From NCBI GenBank assembly GCA_012033195.1, contig JAAUSQ010000006.1, positions 1 to 49,513 of the forward strand: a DNA stretch of 49,513 bases. Reading direction: 5' to 3'. Below the pieces are notes generated by a model. It was not told the DNA's origin. It ran no database searches and saw only the letters and a list, made by a program, of their open reading frames with translations. Source of the DNA: Chloroflexaceae bacterium. Its GTDB lineage: Bacteria > Chloroflexota > Chloroflexia > Chloroflexales > Chloroflexaceae. The translations under genes and the position numbers were made by a program. Below, piece after piece: positions 24,548 through 33,633 of the stretch. The first letter of the stretch is position 1; the number at the start of each line of letters is the position of its first letter.

Positions 24548-24639
24548 GAACACCTGCTTTATCTGGTACGAACAGAGTTCGCTACTTCAAGTTGTGACTT
24601 GATAACCAGCCGTTGATCCACAATCGGTTCTGTTCCGGT

Positions 24640-24681
24640 TTGAAGCCTGCCGCACACTATGCTATGATAGGGCATAGTGTG
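24640..24681 (+). promoter_or_regulatory. Promoter with an inverted repeat around its -10 box
   Basis: TTGAAG (24640-24645), a 17-base spacer and TATGAT (24663-24668) form a good promoter. The -10 box begins the 9-base centre of a perfect inverted repeat, CACACTATGC (24653-24662) and GCATAGTGTG (24672-24681). A protein bound there would block RNA polymerase, so it looks like a repressor operator for the SH3-domain gene. Confidence 0.65.
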
Positions 24682-24699
24682 TTGTGCAGGGGGCAATGA

Positions 24700-25386
24700 A
24701 TGAGTGACCATGATTTTGATGAAACATCCCGCCGCAAGTGGGCAGAACGGCGTGCCCGTCGCCGCCGCCAATCGGGTAGTACCGAACCACTGGACGAAGA
24801 TACCGGAGCAGGCGACCGGGCAGGCGCAACGCCCATCAATCCGAATTGGCGGCGCGACCGTACCACCCGGACACGTCGCCGCGCAACTGGCCCGCTGACG
24901 ATTCCGCAAGGGCTGGCGCTGCGTTTGCAGCAGGGCGGCTGGATTGTGATTCCGATTGTGGGGGTGCTGTTTATCGGTCTGCTGATCTTTTTGTTGTGGG
25001 GCGGGCGCGAAGACCGTCAGGCGAATAGTCCGTTTACACCAGGTCCCACACCGGCAGGCAACGAAGCGGGTGTGCCATTTGAGGGGTCGGGCGGCGCAGA
25101 TTCTCCCGCTCTGCCCGATGCACAGCCTAGCGTGACCCCCGAACCAACAGCGCCACCACCGACCGAACCGGCCCGCTTTGTGGTGACAAACACCGGCGGA
25201 CAGGGGCTTTTTTTGCGCTCTGGCCCCTCCACCGATTCGCAAGTCCTGGGCACACTGTCCGATGGCACCGTGGTTGAACAGATTGCTGAGGACTCGATTG
25301 GCCCGAACTATGCGTGGCGCAATGTGCGTGCCCCCGATGGTGCCGAGGGGTGGGTTGCGGTCGATTTCTTGCAACCTGCACCATAA
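24700..25386 (+). CDS. Single-pass membrane protein with extracellular SH3-like domain
   Basis: 228 residues, ATG after an AGGGGG site. Residues 1-75 are charged and Arg-rich (RRKWAERRARRRR) and cytoplasmic; one membrane helix lies near 80-105 (GGWIVIPIVGVLFIGLLIFLLW); a Pro/Thr/Ser-rich linker follows; residues 160-228 form a bacterial SH3 (SH3b) domain with FVVTNTGGQGLFLRSGPS and GWVAVDFLQPAP. SH3b domains usually bind peptidoglycan or other wall material. No enzyme domain is attached, so it may be an anchor or sensor. The promoter has a marked inverted repeat at its -10 box. It is a single-gene unit facing lon. Confidence 0.85.
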   Translation: MSDHDFDETSRRKWAERRARRRRQSGSTEPLDEDTGAGDRAGATPINPNWRRDRTTRTRRRATGPLTIPQGLALRLQQGGWIVIPIVGVLFIGLLIFLLWGGREDRQANSPFTPGPTPAGNEAGVPFEGSGGADSPALPDAQPSVTPEPTAPPPTEPARFVVTNTGGQGLFLRSGPSTDSQVLGTLSDGTVVEQIAEDSIGPNYAWRNVRAPDGAEGWVAVDFLQPAP

Positions 25387-25472
25387 TCGAAGCCAGCAGC
25401 AAGCGAGAGCGCACCGCACAGCGCTAGGCGCGGGGTATCGCCCGCGTGGGCAAGTGCGGCTGCAAGCCGCGC

Positions 25473-27956
25473 CTACGCTGCGGCGGCCTCATCAGGTGGG
25501 GTGTTGTTCGGGAGCGCAGGAGGGTTCTTGGGAGACTTGGACGCCTGCTTTTTGGTCGTGCGGTTGGTCTTTTTGGGTTGCGGTGCCAGCAACGCCATTT
25601 CAAGGACCTGTTCCATCCGTTGCACATACACAAAGTTCATCTGGCGCTTGATTTGCGCGGGCACCTCTTCCATATCGCGCTCGTTGCGCTGCGGCAGAAT
25701 AATGGTGTAGATGCCGGCCCGGTGCGCTCCCAAAATCTTCTCTTTGATGCCACCCACGGGCAGCACCCGCCCGCGCAGGGTAATCTCGCCCGACATCGCC
25801 ACATCGCGCCGTACTGGTCGCCGGGTGAGCGCTGAAATCAGGGCGATGGCTAGGGTGATACCTGCCGATGGGCCATCTTTTGGGACGGCTCCCTCGGGCA
25901 CGTGGATGTGAATATCAAACTTGTCGAAGGTCTTCACATCAATCTCGTAGATGGATGCATTGCTGCGGGCATACGAGAGCGCCGCCTGCGCCGATTCCTG
26001 CATGATCTCACCAAGTTGGCCGGTAAGGGTCAGGGTGCCTTTGCCTTCCATCAGGGTTACTTCAATCGACATCACATCGCCGCCGTTGCTTGTCCAGACC
26101 ATCCCCACCGCCAGACCAATTTCGTCGGCTTCTTCGACGCGCCCATAATCGTAGCGCGGCACACCCAGAAAGCGCTGGAGTTGCGCGGGGCGTATCATCC
26201 GAATGTGCTGGCGAGCTTCGGCGATGCGGCGGGCCGTTTTGCGGCAGATGGTGCCCAGTTCGCGCTCCAGGTTTCGCACGCCGGCTTCGTAGGTGTAGAT
26301 GCGAATCATCTGGCGCAGCGCCGACTCGCTGAAGTGTAATGTATCGACCGATAGACCGTGCGAGTCGAGTTGACGCGGAATAAGGAATCGCTGGGCAATC
26401 CGCAGCTTTTCTTCTTCGGTGTAGCCCGGTAGCTCAATCACTTCCATGCGGTCGAGCAGCGCATCGGGAATAGTATCCAGGATATTGGCAGTAGTAATAA
26501 ACAGCACCTTGCTTAAATCGTAGGGCACATCCAGATAGTGATCGCTGAAGGTGTTGTTCTGTTCGGGGTCGAGCACTTCGAGCAAGGCCGCCGCCGGGTC
26601 GCCGCGAAAGTCGTGCCCCAGTTTGTCCACTTCATCGAGCATAAACACCGGATTGATCGACTTCACATCTTTCATCGTCTGGAGGATACGCCCCGGTAAG
26701 GCCCCGACATAGGTGCGCCGGTGCCCGCGTATTTCGGCCTCGTCGTGGACGCCGCCCAGCGAGAGACGTGCAAACTTGCGCCCCAGAGCTTCGGCAATGC
26801 TGCGGCCCAGGCTGGTTTTGCCCACACCCGGCGGCCCGACAAAGCAGAGGATTGGCGCTTTCTGTTTGGGGCCAGCCAGTTGCCGCACCGCCATAAATTC
26901 GAGAATACGCTCTTTGACTTTGGGCAGGCCATAATGATTATCATCCAGGGCAGTGGCAGCAAGGCGCAGATTATGGTTATCTTCGGTCTGCTCAGTCCAG
27001 GGCAGTGTCAGCAGCCAGTCGAGATAGGTACGCACCACCGAGTATTCGGGCGCGGCGGCAGGAATGACTTCGAGCCGTTCGAGTTCATCGTTGGCGCGGG
27101 CGCGGGCTACATCGGCCATGTTGCTGGCGGCCACTCGTTCGCGCAGTTCGAACAGTTCGCGCTGCGCTGGATCAAGCTGCCCCAGTTCGCGCTGGATGAC
27201 CTTCATCTGTTCGCGCAGGAAAAACTCGCGCTGACTGCGGTCAACTTCTTTCTGTACCTGGGTATGAATACGGCTTTCCAATTCGAGCACGTCTAGCTCT
27301 TTCGAGAGCAAAATGCTAAGCCGCCGCAGCCGTTCTTCGGGGTCGAGCGTTTCAAGGATCTCCTGACGATGCACCACATCGAGCGGCAGGGTCGAGGCGA
27401 TCATATCGGCCAGCCAGCCGGGATCATCGATGTTCATCGCCATAATATATGAATCGTCGGGCATGGTGCGGCTGAGACGCACCACCTTTTCGAAGAGCGA
27501 GAGCACGGCCCGCATCATTGCTTCGACGGCAAGGGTACGTTCTTCTTCCACATAGATCGGCTCGGCACTCACCCGCAGACAGGGCGCTTCCTGAGCGGTG
27601 TTGAGCAGGCGCACCCGACGACGACCCTGCACCACAATGCTGGTCGTGCCATCGGGCATCTTCAGGGCACGTTGCACAGTAGCCTCAACGCCCACCGAGT
27701 ACAGATCGGCAAAACTAGGTTCGCTTACTTCCGGGTCGCGTTGGGCAACCGCCACCACAAGCCGATCCTGGGCCGTTGCAATTTCGACCGCCGCCACTGC
27801 TCGCGCATCTGAAACAAAAAGCGGGGCGAGCATATGGGGAAACAGCACGGTATTGATCAAAGGCACGACGGGTAGATCGCGGGCAGGTTGGGCAGCGTCG
27901 TGCGCCGCCGGTTGTTCATCTGGAAAATCAAACAAAATGGACAGTTCTTCGGGCAT
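25473..27956 (-). CDS. lon: ATP-dependent protease Lon
   Basis: 827 residues, soluble LonA type. The N-terminal substrate-recognition domain ([21 protein letters not shown]) is followed by a coiled-coil stretch near 230-290. The AAA+ module has GPPGVGKTS near 372, [13 protein letters not shown] (Walker B) and a sensor region. The protease domain has the catalytic Ser in KDGPSAG near 697 and the Lys in [14 protein letters not shown] near 740. The C-terminus adds about 35 Lys/Pro/Ala-rich residues beyond the usual end. It degrades misfolded and regulatory proteins. A TGC-TATAAT box lies upstream; no CIRCE is visible. Confidence 0.97.
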   Translation of the reverse strand: MPEELSILFDFPDEQPAAHDAAQPARDLPVVPLINTVLFPHMLAPLFVSDARAVAAVEIATAQDRLVVAVAQRDPEVSEPSFADLYSVGVEATVQRALKMPDGTTSIVVQGRRRVRLLNTAQEAPCLRVSAEPIYVEEERTLAVEAMMRAVLSLFEKVVRLSRTMPDDSYIMAMNIDDPGWLADMIASTLPLDVVHRQEILETLDPEERLRRLSILLSKELDVLELESRIHTQVQKEVDRSQREFFLREQMKVIQRELGQLDPAQRELFELRERVAASNMADVARARANDELERLEVIPAAAPEYSVVRTYLDWLLTLPWTEQTEDNHNLRLAATALDDNHYGLPKVKERILEFMAVRQLAGPKQKAPILCFVGPPGVGKTSLGRSIAEALGRKFARLSLGGVHDEAEIRGHRRTYVGALPGRILQTMKDVKSINPVFMLDEVDKLGHDFRGDPAAALLEVLDPEQNNTFSDHYLDVPYDLSKVLFITTANILDTIPDALLDRMEVIELPGYTEEEKLRIAQRFLIPRQLDSHGLSVDTLHFSESALRQMIRIYTYEAGVRNLERELGTICRKTARRIAEARQHIRMIRPAQLQRFLGVPRYDYGRVEEADEIGLAVGMVWTSNGGDVMSIEVTLMEGKGTLTLTGQLGEIMQESAQAALSYARSNASIYEIDVKTFDKFDIHIHVPEGAVPKDGPSAGITLAIALISALTRRPVRRDVAMSGEITLRGRVLPVGGIKEKILGAHRAGIYTIILPQRNERDMEEVPAQIKRQMNFVYVQRMEQVLEMALLAPQPKKTNRTTKKQASKSPKNPPALPNNTPPDEAAAA

Positions 27957-28001
27957 GCGTTGTCCTGCATAGCTCTAGCTGGTGTATAGGATTTGTTGAA
28001 A

Positions 28002-28010
28002 ATTATAGCA
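28002..28010 (-). promoter_or_regulatory. Extended -10 promoter of lon
   Basis: On the minus strand TGCTATAAT spans 28010-28002, 46 bases before the lon ATG. The -35 box is poor, which is common with an extended -10. Confidence 0.5.
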
Positions 28011-28064
28011 TGTCTCAGCACAGGATATAGCAGCGGTAGGCGACGGAAATGCGCCATCTCTACC

Positions 28065-28093
28065 TTGACATTTGAAAGGCTTCACGTTACAAT
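28065..28093 (+). promoter_or_regulatory. Consensus promoter of tRNA-Thr
   Basis: TTGACA (28065-28070), 17-base spacer, TACAAT (28088-28093), with the tRNA beginning 17 bases later. Confidence 0.85.
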
Positions 28094-28110
28094 CTATAGG
28101 GTGTGTTTAT

Positions 28111-28186
28111 GCCAACGTAGCTCAGTCGGTAGAGCAGCTGTTTCGTAAACAGCAGGTCAGGGGTTCGAGCCCCCTCGTTGGCTCCA
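28111..28186 (+). tRNA. tRNA-Thr (CGU anticodon)
   Basis: 76 bases with an encoded CCA end. Acceptor GCCAACG/CGTTGGC is perfectly paired, discriminator T. D-stem GCTC/GAGC; anticodon stem GCTGT/ACAGC with loop TTCGTAA, so CGT at 34-36; T-stem GGGGG/CCCCC with TTCGAGC loop. It reads ACG codons. Unlike the CAU tRNA at 13742, it carries CCA in the gene. Confidence 0.96.
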
Positions 28187-28226
28187 CTACTTCCCCTCGC
28201 TTTTATCCTTGGCGTACAGGATACCG

Positions 28227-28790
28227 ATGCACATTCCTGTGCTACAAACCAGTCATCTGACACTGCGTCCCTTTGTTGCCGATGATGCAGCCGCACTCTT
28301 TGCGTATGCCTCTGCGCCCGAGTTTTCGCAGTATGTTGAGTATTCCTCCCCCACCACGCTCACTGAAACACGCGATTTCCTGGAGCATGTGCTATTGCCG
28401 GGTAACCCGGATGTGTTCTCGTGGGCCGTCTGTCGGCACGATCAATCCGATGTGATCGGGACGGTGCAGGTCAGTCGCGACGTGCCCGACGCCGTCACGG
28501 TGTATTATGATATCAGCCATACGTTGTACGGTCGTGGCTATACAACCGAAGCGTTACAGGCTGTGCTACGCTGGTGCCTGGTATGTCTGCCCGAAGTGCA
28601 GCATTTTTATGGCGATACCGTTGTGTCGAATATTGGCTCGCGGCGGGTGCTCGAAAAATGTGGCTTCGTCTTCTACAAGTCTGAGCGGGTGCAGTGGGAG
28701 AAATTCTCCGGCCCTGTCGAGCTTGTTTTTTACCAAGCAGACCGTAAGACGCTTGAAGCTGCGCCCTGGAATGTTTTCCATCATCTGTGA
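28227..28790 (+). CDS. GNAT family N-acetyltransferase (RimJ/RimL-like)
   Basis: 187 residues from MHIPVLQTSHLTLRPFVADD, with CAGGA before this ATG; an in-frame TTG 18 bases earlier is less likely. It has the acetyl-CoA-binding motif A around ISHTLYGRGYTTEALQAVL and the VVSNIGSRRVLEKCGFVFYK motif B typical of the RimJ/RimL-type group (Acetyltransf_3). These enzymes acetylate N-terminal or other amino groups, or detoxify small amines; the substrate is unknown. It starts 40 bases after tRNA-Thr and may be transcribed from the same promoter. Confidence 0.88.
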   Translation: MHIPVLQTSHLTLRPFVADDAAALFAYASAPEFSQYVEYSSPTTLTETRDFLEHVLLPGNPDVFSWAVCRHDQSDVIGTVQVSRDVPDAVTVYYDISHTLYGRGYTTEALQAVLRWCLVCLPEVQHFYGDTVVSNIGSRRVLEKCGFVFYKSERVQWEKFSGPVELVFYQADRKTLEAAPWNVFHHL

Positions 28791-28836
28791 CATCCTTTGC
28801 ATGCTTGCTATGCAGCTCTTGATGCTGACAAAGTAG

Positions 28837-28870
28837 CGCCCCCTTGCACTACGCATCGGGCAAGGGGGCG
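28837..28870. terminator. Hairpin between the converging GNAT and ald genes
   Basis: CGCCCCCTTGC (28837-28847) pairs perfectly with GCAAGGGGGCG (28860-28870) over a 12-base loop. On the minus strand it is followed by a short T-containing stretch (TACTTTGTC), so it probably ends ald transcription and may work in both directions. Confidence 0.65.
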
Positions 28871-28880
28871 ACACCGCACG

Positions 28881-29988
28881 TTACACCAGCGCCGTCAGCG
28901 GGGTGTACTCCAGCCCGAACGCCTCGGCAACTGCCGGGTAAGTCATCGCGCCCCGGTAGGTGTTTACCCCTTTTGCCAGGGTTGGATCGGCCTTGACAGC
29001 AGCTTCGGCTCCCATATTTGCCAGCTTCAACATATACGGCAGGGTAGCATTGTTCAGGGCGCGGGTGCTGGTGTTGGGCACGGCTCCTGGCATATTCGCC
29101 ACGCAGTAGTGAATGACATCATCCACCAGAAAGATTGGGTTCGAATGGGTGGTCGCGTGGGTTGTCTCAAAGCACCCGCCCTGATCAACGGCGACATCTA
29201 CCAAGACGCTGCCGGGTTGCATCGTTCCGATCATCTCGTGGGTTACCAGCTTTGGCGCACGGGCACCCTTGATCAGCACCGCACCAATTACCAGATCGGC
29301 GGTGGTAATGGCTTCGCTAATGCGGAGGGCGTTGGAACTGACCGTATTGATGCGCCCGTCCAGTACATCGTCCAGGTAGCGCAAGCGGTCGAGGTCGCGG
29401 TCGAAGATGGTGACATTGGCCCCCATCCCAGCGCCATCTTTGCCGCGTTGATGCCACCACACCACCGCCGAGGATCAGCACACTGGCGGGCAGCACCCCC
29501 GGCACACCGCCGATCAGCTTGCCAATACCGCCATTGGTCTTCATCATGTAATAGGCCCCGACCTGCACCGCCATGCGGCCTGCCACTTCGCTCATCGGAG
29601 TGAGCAGGGGCAGGGTGCCGTTTGATAGTTCTACCGTTTCATAAGCGATGCCCGTCACTTCGCGTTGCAACAGTTCGTGGGTCAGGTCTTCGGCAGCCGC
29701 CAGATGCAGATAGGTGAAGAGCAACAACCCGGCCCGCAAGTACTCATACTCGGCGGGCAGCGGCTCCTTCACCTTGACAACCATCTCGGCAGCCCAGGCA
29801 TCGGCGGCTTCGGGCACAATCTGTGCGCCCACCGCCACATACTGTTGATTGGTAAAGCCGCTACCCACCCCTGCACCTGTTTCCACCAGTACCTGATGCC
29901 CCGCTTCAACCAGTTCGCGCACGCCGCCCGGTGTCACAGCAACGCGGTTCTCACGGTCTTTGGTTTCTTTGGGTACTCCAATAATCAT
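28881..29988 (-). CDS. ald: Alanine dehydrogenase (two frame slips)
   Basis: Reversibly deaminates L-alanine to pyruvate with NAD. About 369 residues from [20 protein letters not shown] at 29988; an AGGAG site is 8 bases before this ATG and too close to the ATG at 29994. The catalytic-region blocks [27 protein letters not shown] and [13 protein letters not shown] are intact. The Rossmann motif reads [27 protein letters not shown] only if a G is restored near 29453-29454 and another near 29427-29429; 24 bases between them are in a third frame. Asp in [22 protein letters not shown] and the N-terminal Lys support activity. Sequence error is likely. Confidence 0.92.
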
Positions 29989-30022
29989 GTGCATTGCTCC
30001 TGTGCTCATAAGAATACTGTAC

Positions 30023-30068
30023 AAAAAACCCGACTTTGCGCCTTTAACCAGCAGGGGCAAGAGTCGGG
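30023..30068 (-). terminator. Rho-independent terminator of the DUF885-peptidase pair
   Basis: On the minus strand CCCGACT (30068-30062) pairs with AGTCGGG (30035-30029); an inner TTGC/GCAA extends the stem past a bulge. Six T follow (30028-30023). Confidence 0.85.
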
Positions 30069-30158
30069 CATTTGTCTTCCCAACCGTATTGTAGCACGCT
30101 GCTTAAGGGTGTTCTGCTGCGTATGGGGAGGGTGGGACGGGGCAGCAGTGGTCAAGCG

Positions 30159-31045
30159 CTAGCTTTGTGCGAGCCAGACCAGCCATTCCTGTTCCAGCAC
30201 ATCCAGCCCCTTGCCATAGATGCCGCTATAATCACCAGAGCCAGGGGCGCGGGTGCCCGTGGTGGCAAGTGCATCCAGGCGTTCGCGCCCATAGGTTTCG
30301 ATCAAGAATTCAACAAAGCTGGCCCATTGATAATAGAGCTTGTTCATATCGGCAATCGGGCGGCCCTGGTAGGGCGTGGCAAGCGGCAGCAGTTGCCCGC
30401 TGTACTGGCGCTGCACAAACGCCCGAAATGAGGGCATCCCACTGAGCCAGTAGGTGCCCGCGCCCCACGTTGCCAACCCTTCCAGAATAATCAGATCGCT
30501 GGCCTGATGGGTAGGGCCGTAGCGGTCGTGGGCAAGCTGATGCACAAACTCGTGTGCGGCGATTGCCACCACACGCGGACGGGCCGTACTGGAGCAGGCA
30601 TAGACAACCAGTTGCCGCGCATCGGTGAAGGCTGCGCCATTCAGCATACAGCCGACATCCATCTGCACCACCGTCTGAATAGGTGCAGCGGGGCCGCTCC
30701 CGAAGCGTTCGCCGACGTAGACCAGCGCTTGTTCCAGTTCGACCGCCAGCAGGATCTGGTCATCGCGGCGGTAGATTTCGGGCGCAACCATCACATCCAG
30801 GTTGGGCCGCTGAATGCGTTGCCCCGCTGCAAAGTCGGGCAGGTCGGGCAATGCGGGCAGCGGCGGCAGGTTCAGCCCCGATGTATCGGGCATGGCCCAC
30901 GGCGGCGCAATGCGGGGGCGTGGGTCGGGCCGATGGGTAGCAAACAGAATAATCAGCAAGCTGATAATCAGCAGCGGGCCAAGGGCAGGTCGTGGCAGGT
31001 CGGCAGTCGCATCGTGATGTGTTACTCGCTGACTTCGATTGTCAT
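30159..31045 (-). CDS. Putative membrane-anchored gluzincin-type metallopeptidase (start uncertain)
   Basis: About 295 residues. A single helix (LGPLLIISLLIILFATH) near residues 23-40 anchors an outer domain. That domain has AAHEFVHQLAHDRYG near 163, an HExxH zinc motif, and ILEGLATWGAG about 25 residues later, whose Glu would be the third ligand: a peptidase MA-like pattern. No normal start codon lies in frame before the helix. The ATG at 31045, overlapping the DUF885 stop as ATGA, meets a stop after MTIEVSE; one missing base near 31024 would join it to THHDATADLPRPALGPLL. I infer that as the true start. It is co-translated with the DUF885 gene. Substrate unknown. Confidence 0.6.
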
Positions 31046-32706
31046 AACAATACCCCGTTATCGACCGGCAGAATGAGCTTTCGCAGGATCGGGATGGGCG
31101 GCGAGCCATAGCCGATGTACTCATCGTGGAAGCGCTTGAGCGAGAAGTCTGCACCGTAAGCTTCGCGGTACTGTTCAAGCGTTTTCAGCAGCAGTAACTT
31201 GCCGAGCGTGTAGTTGAGATACCCCGGATCGTAGGTGCCCCGGCGTGCCTCCTTCGCTGCCGTCATTTCGTCCATGTAGGCGTGCTCCATAAAGAAGCGC
31301 GTCACTTCGGGCAGGGTCATACCCATGGTGTGCATTTTGATCGCACACACATAGCGGCAGTTGCGCACCAGTGCCTCGGCAAGCTGTGCCATCCGCAGAT
31401 GCAGATTGCCCGCGCCGTAGCCCTGCTCTAGCATCATCTCTTCGACATAGTGCGCCCAGCTTTCATAGTGGGTATAGGTTGCAAACACTTTTGCCATCTG
31501 CGAAGGGGCATTGCGGGCCGTCGCAAAGTGGACAAAGTGACCGGGGTAGGTTTCATGGATCGAGACGCTGATCAGCGTGGCATAGTCGAACTTGGTCATC
31601 CAGCCTTCGATCTGCTCTGCCGACCAACCCGGTTCGGGCAGCGTGACATAATAAAATGACTCGGCGGACTCGTCCTCGAAGGGACCCGCCGTCTCCATCA
31701 TCGCAAAGGCCCAGCGCGCAAAAGGCGGAGTCGGCTCAACGCGGCAGTTGGTATCGGGGGGCAGCGTGATCAGGTCGCGCTCTTGCAAGAAGCGCCGCAG
31801 TTCTTGCAGCAGGGCTTTTGTTTCATCAATCAATTCGTCGGCGGTGGGATGATTGCGGCCTAGTTCGTGCATCTGCTCCTGAATCGTCTTGTGCGGGTCG
31901 ATCTGATGGGCCAGCGCGATGATGGCCTGCTGGTTGCGGTGCAGGTCGGCCTCGCCAATCGCCAGCAGTCGGTCAAGCGGGATATCAATCAGTTCGTTGT
32001 AACGCAGCATCTTACAGAAGCGCTCGGCCCCGATAGCAAAACGGTTGTGTGCGGCGGGCAGCAGCTCCTGCTCAAGAAATGTGCGGAACTGGGCGATAGC
32101 CTGCCCCGCCACATCGCGGGCCGCCCAGACTTCTGCCAGCAGTGCGTCGTCGTGCAGGGGCTGCAACGGCTCTTCCAGGTTTTCGTACAGAAACTCATAC
32201 AACCCTTCATAGACTGATATGGCCTCTTCGACCAGCATACGCGGAATGCTGCGCTGCAAGTTCTGGCGGGTCGTTGCCAGTAAGCCCGGAATGGCGTGCA
32301 GATGCTCGATCAGCTTGCAAGTGCGCCATGGCAGCGGCGCATAGTCGCGCTTAATATAGCCATCAACCATGGCATCGTAGGCATAGATCAGCGGATTGTA
32401 GGTATACTCGCGTTCGTCCGTCCACTGCCATAATTCCAGGTTGATCTGCCATTGGAGCAGATCGTAGTCAAATGCTTCGAGGCGGCTGAGGCTGGCGCGG
32501 TCTATCGTGGCAACGTGCTGCTGATACTCGCGCAACACGGCGATGCGGGCCTGTACCGCCGCCGGACGCGCGTCCATCACCTGTCCATCGTATGCATGCA
32601 GTCCTAGGCTGCTGGCAATCGTGGGGTAAAATGCAAAGTAATGTTGTAAGTAGCTGTCTGTGAGCCGGGCCAACTCAGAGACATTATTCACCTGTAGTGT
32701 TGTCAT
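31042..32706 (-). CDS. DUF885 family protein (putative zinc peptidase)
   Basis: 554 residues from MTTLQVNNVSELARL; AAGGAG lies before this ATG, whereas the frame upstream is open but has no such site. It is mostly helical and has the family mark HETYPGHFVH near 384, with a downstream ESWAHYVEEMML supplying a Glu: an HExxxGH zinc site. Others in the family are annotated as putative carboxypeptidases or lipoproteins, but no signal peptide is seen here, so it should be cytoplasmic. The next gene, also a probable metallopeptidase, overlaps by four bases, suggesting a two-protein peptidase unit. Confidence 0.87.
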   Translation of the reverse strand: MTTLQVNNVSELARLTDSYLQHYFAFYPTIASSLGLHAYDGQVMDARPAAVQARIAVLREYQQHVATIDRASLSRLEAFDYDLLQWQINLELWQWTDEREYTYNPLIYAYDAMVDGYIKRDYAPLPWRTCKLIEHLHAIPGLLATTRQNLQRSIPRMLVEEAISVYEGLYEFLYENLEEPLQPLHDDALLAEVWAARDVAGQAIAQFRTFLEQELLPAAHNRFAIGAERFCKMLRYNELIDIPLDRLLAIGEADLHRNQQAIIALAHQIDPHKTIQEQMHELGRNHPTADELIDETKALLQELRRFLQERDLITLPPDTNCRVEPTPPFARWAFAMMETAGPFEDESAESFYYVTLPEPGWSAEQIEGWMTKFDYATLISVSIHETYPGHFVHFATARNAPSQMAKVFATYTHYESWAHYVEEMMLEQGYGAGNLHLRMAQLAEALVRNCRYVCAIKMHTMGMTLPEVTRFFMEHAYMDEMTAAKEARRGTYDPGYLNYTLGKLLLLKTLEQYREAYGADFSLKRFHDEYIGYGSPPIPILRKLILPVDNGVLL

Positions 32707-32846
32707 GCCATTCTCCTTGTGACTAGCAACTGGCCGCAGATTAGCTGCCCGGCAAGGGGGCAGTGCCAGTAGATTGCAGATCGCACGGGGCAGGCGTGCT
32801 CTGTTTGTTTGTCCGGCTACATGTTCAGGGCAAGAGGCCGGTACTG

Positions 32847-32882
32847 CACTATCCATCAAGATAGTGTGAATTCTGCTACAAT
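32847..32882 (+). promoter_or_regulatory. Promoter region with inverted repeat upstream of the LOG gene
   Basis: CACTATC (32847-32853) and GATAGTG (32860-32866) form a perfect inverted repeat, followed by TGC-TACAAT (-10 at 32877-32882). The repeat covers the place of the -35 box. The 226-base divergent region otherwise shows no gene. Confidence 0.45.
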
Positions 32883-32932
32883 GCGCGACAGCACAATGCA
32901 ACGATAGAAGTATTATACATGAGGGTAAAGGA

Positions 32933-33488
32933 ATGGCATTGTCAATTTGTGTGTTTTGTGGCTCCCGATCTGGTAAGAATCCGGTTAATGAAGTAGTTGC
33001 ACGCCAATTAGGACTCATCATGGCAGCGCATGGGTGGCAGTTGGTGTATGGGGGGGGGGAGTGTCGGGTTGATGGGCGTGGTAGCGCGTGCAGTGCTCGA
33101 AGGTGGGGGGGCCGTGGTCGGCGTTATTCCGCAAGCCCTGCAAGAAGCCGAGGTAGGCCTGGAAGATGCCACCGAGTTGATTGTTCCGCAGACACTCCGG
33201 GAGCGCAAGGCCATTATGGATGCTCGTTCACAGGCGTTTGTGGCGCTGCCAGGTGGGTACGGCACCTTTGAAGAGTTGCTGGAAACAATAACGCTGCGGC
33301 AGCTTGGCTACCACGATAAGCCGATTATTGTGCTGAATATCAATGGATATTACGATCCGTTGATTGCACTCTTTAACCATGCCATCGAGCAGGGCTTTAT
33401 CCGCACCGAACACGCCGATCTTTATCAGGTTGTGGCGACGGTCGACGAGATTGTTGCCCTCTTGCGGCCCTACGAAAAGATGCAATAG
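32933..33488 (+). CDS. LOG family protein, nucleoside 5'-monophosphate phosphoribohydrolase (frame slip at 33050-33059)
   Basis: About 184 residues when corrected. LOG proteins cleave (cytokinin-type) riboside monophosphates to base and ribose phosphate, and were once annotated as lysine decarboxylases. The start is MALSICVFCGSRSGKNP, and the signature PGGYGTFEELLE is intact. Ten G stand at 33050-33059; nine would give VYGGGSVGLMGVVARAV, the conserved motif. The rest of the protein, to LRPYEKMQ, reads cleanly in that frame. This is the clearest homopolymer error in the window. The natural substrate in this organism is not known. gltX follows. Confidence 0.9.
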
Positions 33489-33523
33489 CCACGATTGCAC
33501 CGCAACAGCACAATATGCTAAGG

Positions 33524-33529
33524 TATAAT
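33524..33529 (+). promoter_or_regulatory. -10 box upstream of gltX
   Basis: Consensus TATAAT, 104 bases before the gltX ATG. A TTGCAC at 33495-33500 is too far away (23 bases) to be a good -35. No T-box motif was found in the leader. Confidence 0.35.
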
Positions 33530-33633
33530 AGGCAGGGTATACAGCAGTATGATGCTTGAACACAGTATCTGGCTCCACCCTCGTCGGCGGTGGGCCGATC
33601 CATGTTCTGGCAACAGTAGAAGAGCGAGCAATA

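Noticed and set aside
24569-24581. CGAAC-AGA-GTTCG as a LexA (SOS) box upstream of nifJ
   Set aside because: The Gram-positive box has four central bases and this has three, and nifJ is not an SOS gene. A missing base is possible in this sequence, but there is no other support.
25387-25472. Small gene or terminator between the SH3 and lon genes
   Set aside because: Only small GC-rich hairpins such as GCGGCT-GCA-AGCCGC are present, without a T-tract, and no supported coding frame.
28881-30060. Two separate alanine-dehydrogenase-like genes
   Set aside because: The parts are complementary halves of one protein and break within the Rossmann motif at two missing G.
33489-33633. T-box riboswitch before gltX
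   Set aside because: The conserved T-box sequence and a specifier stem were not found.
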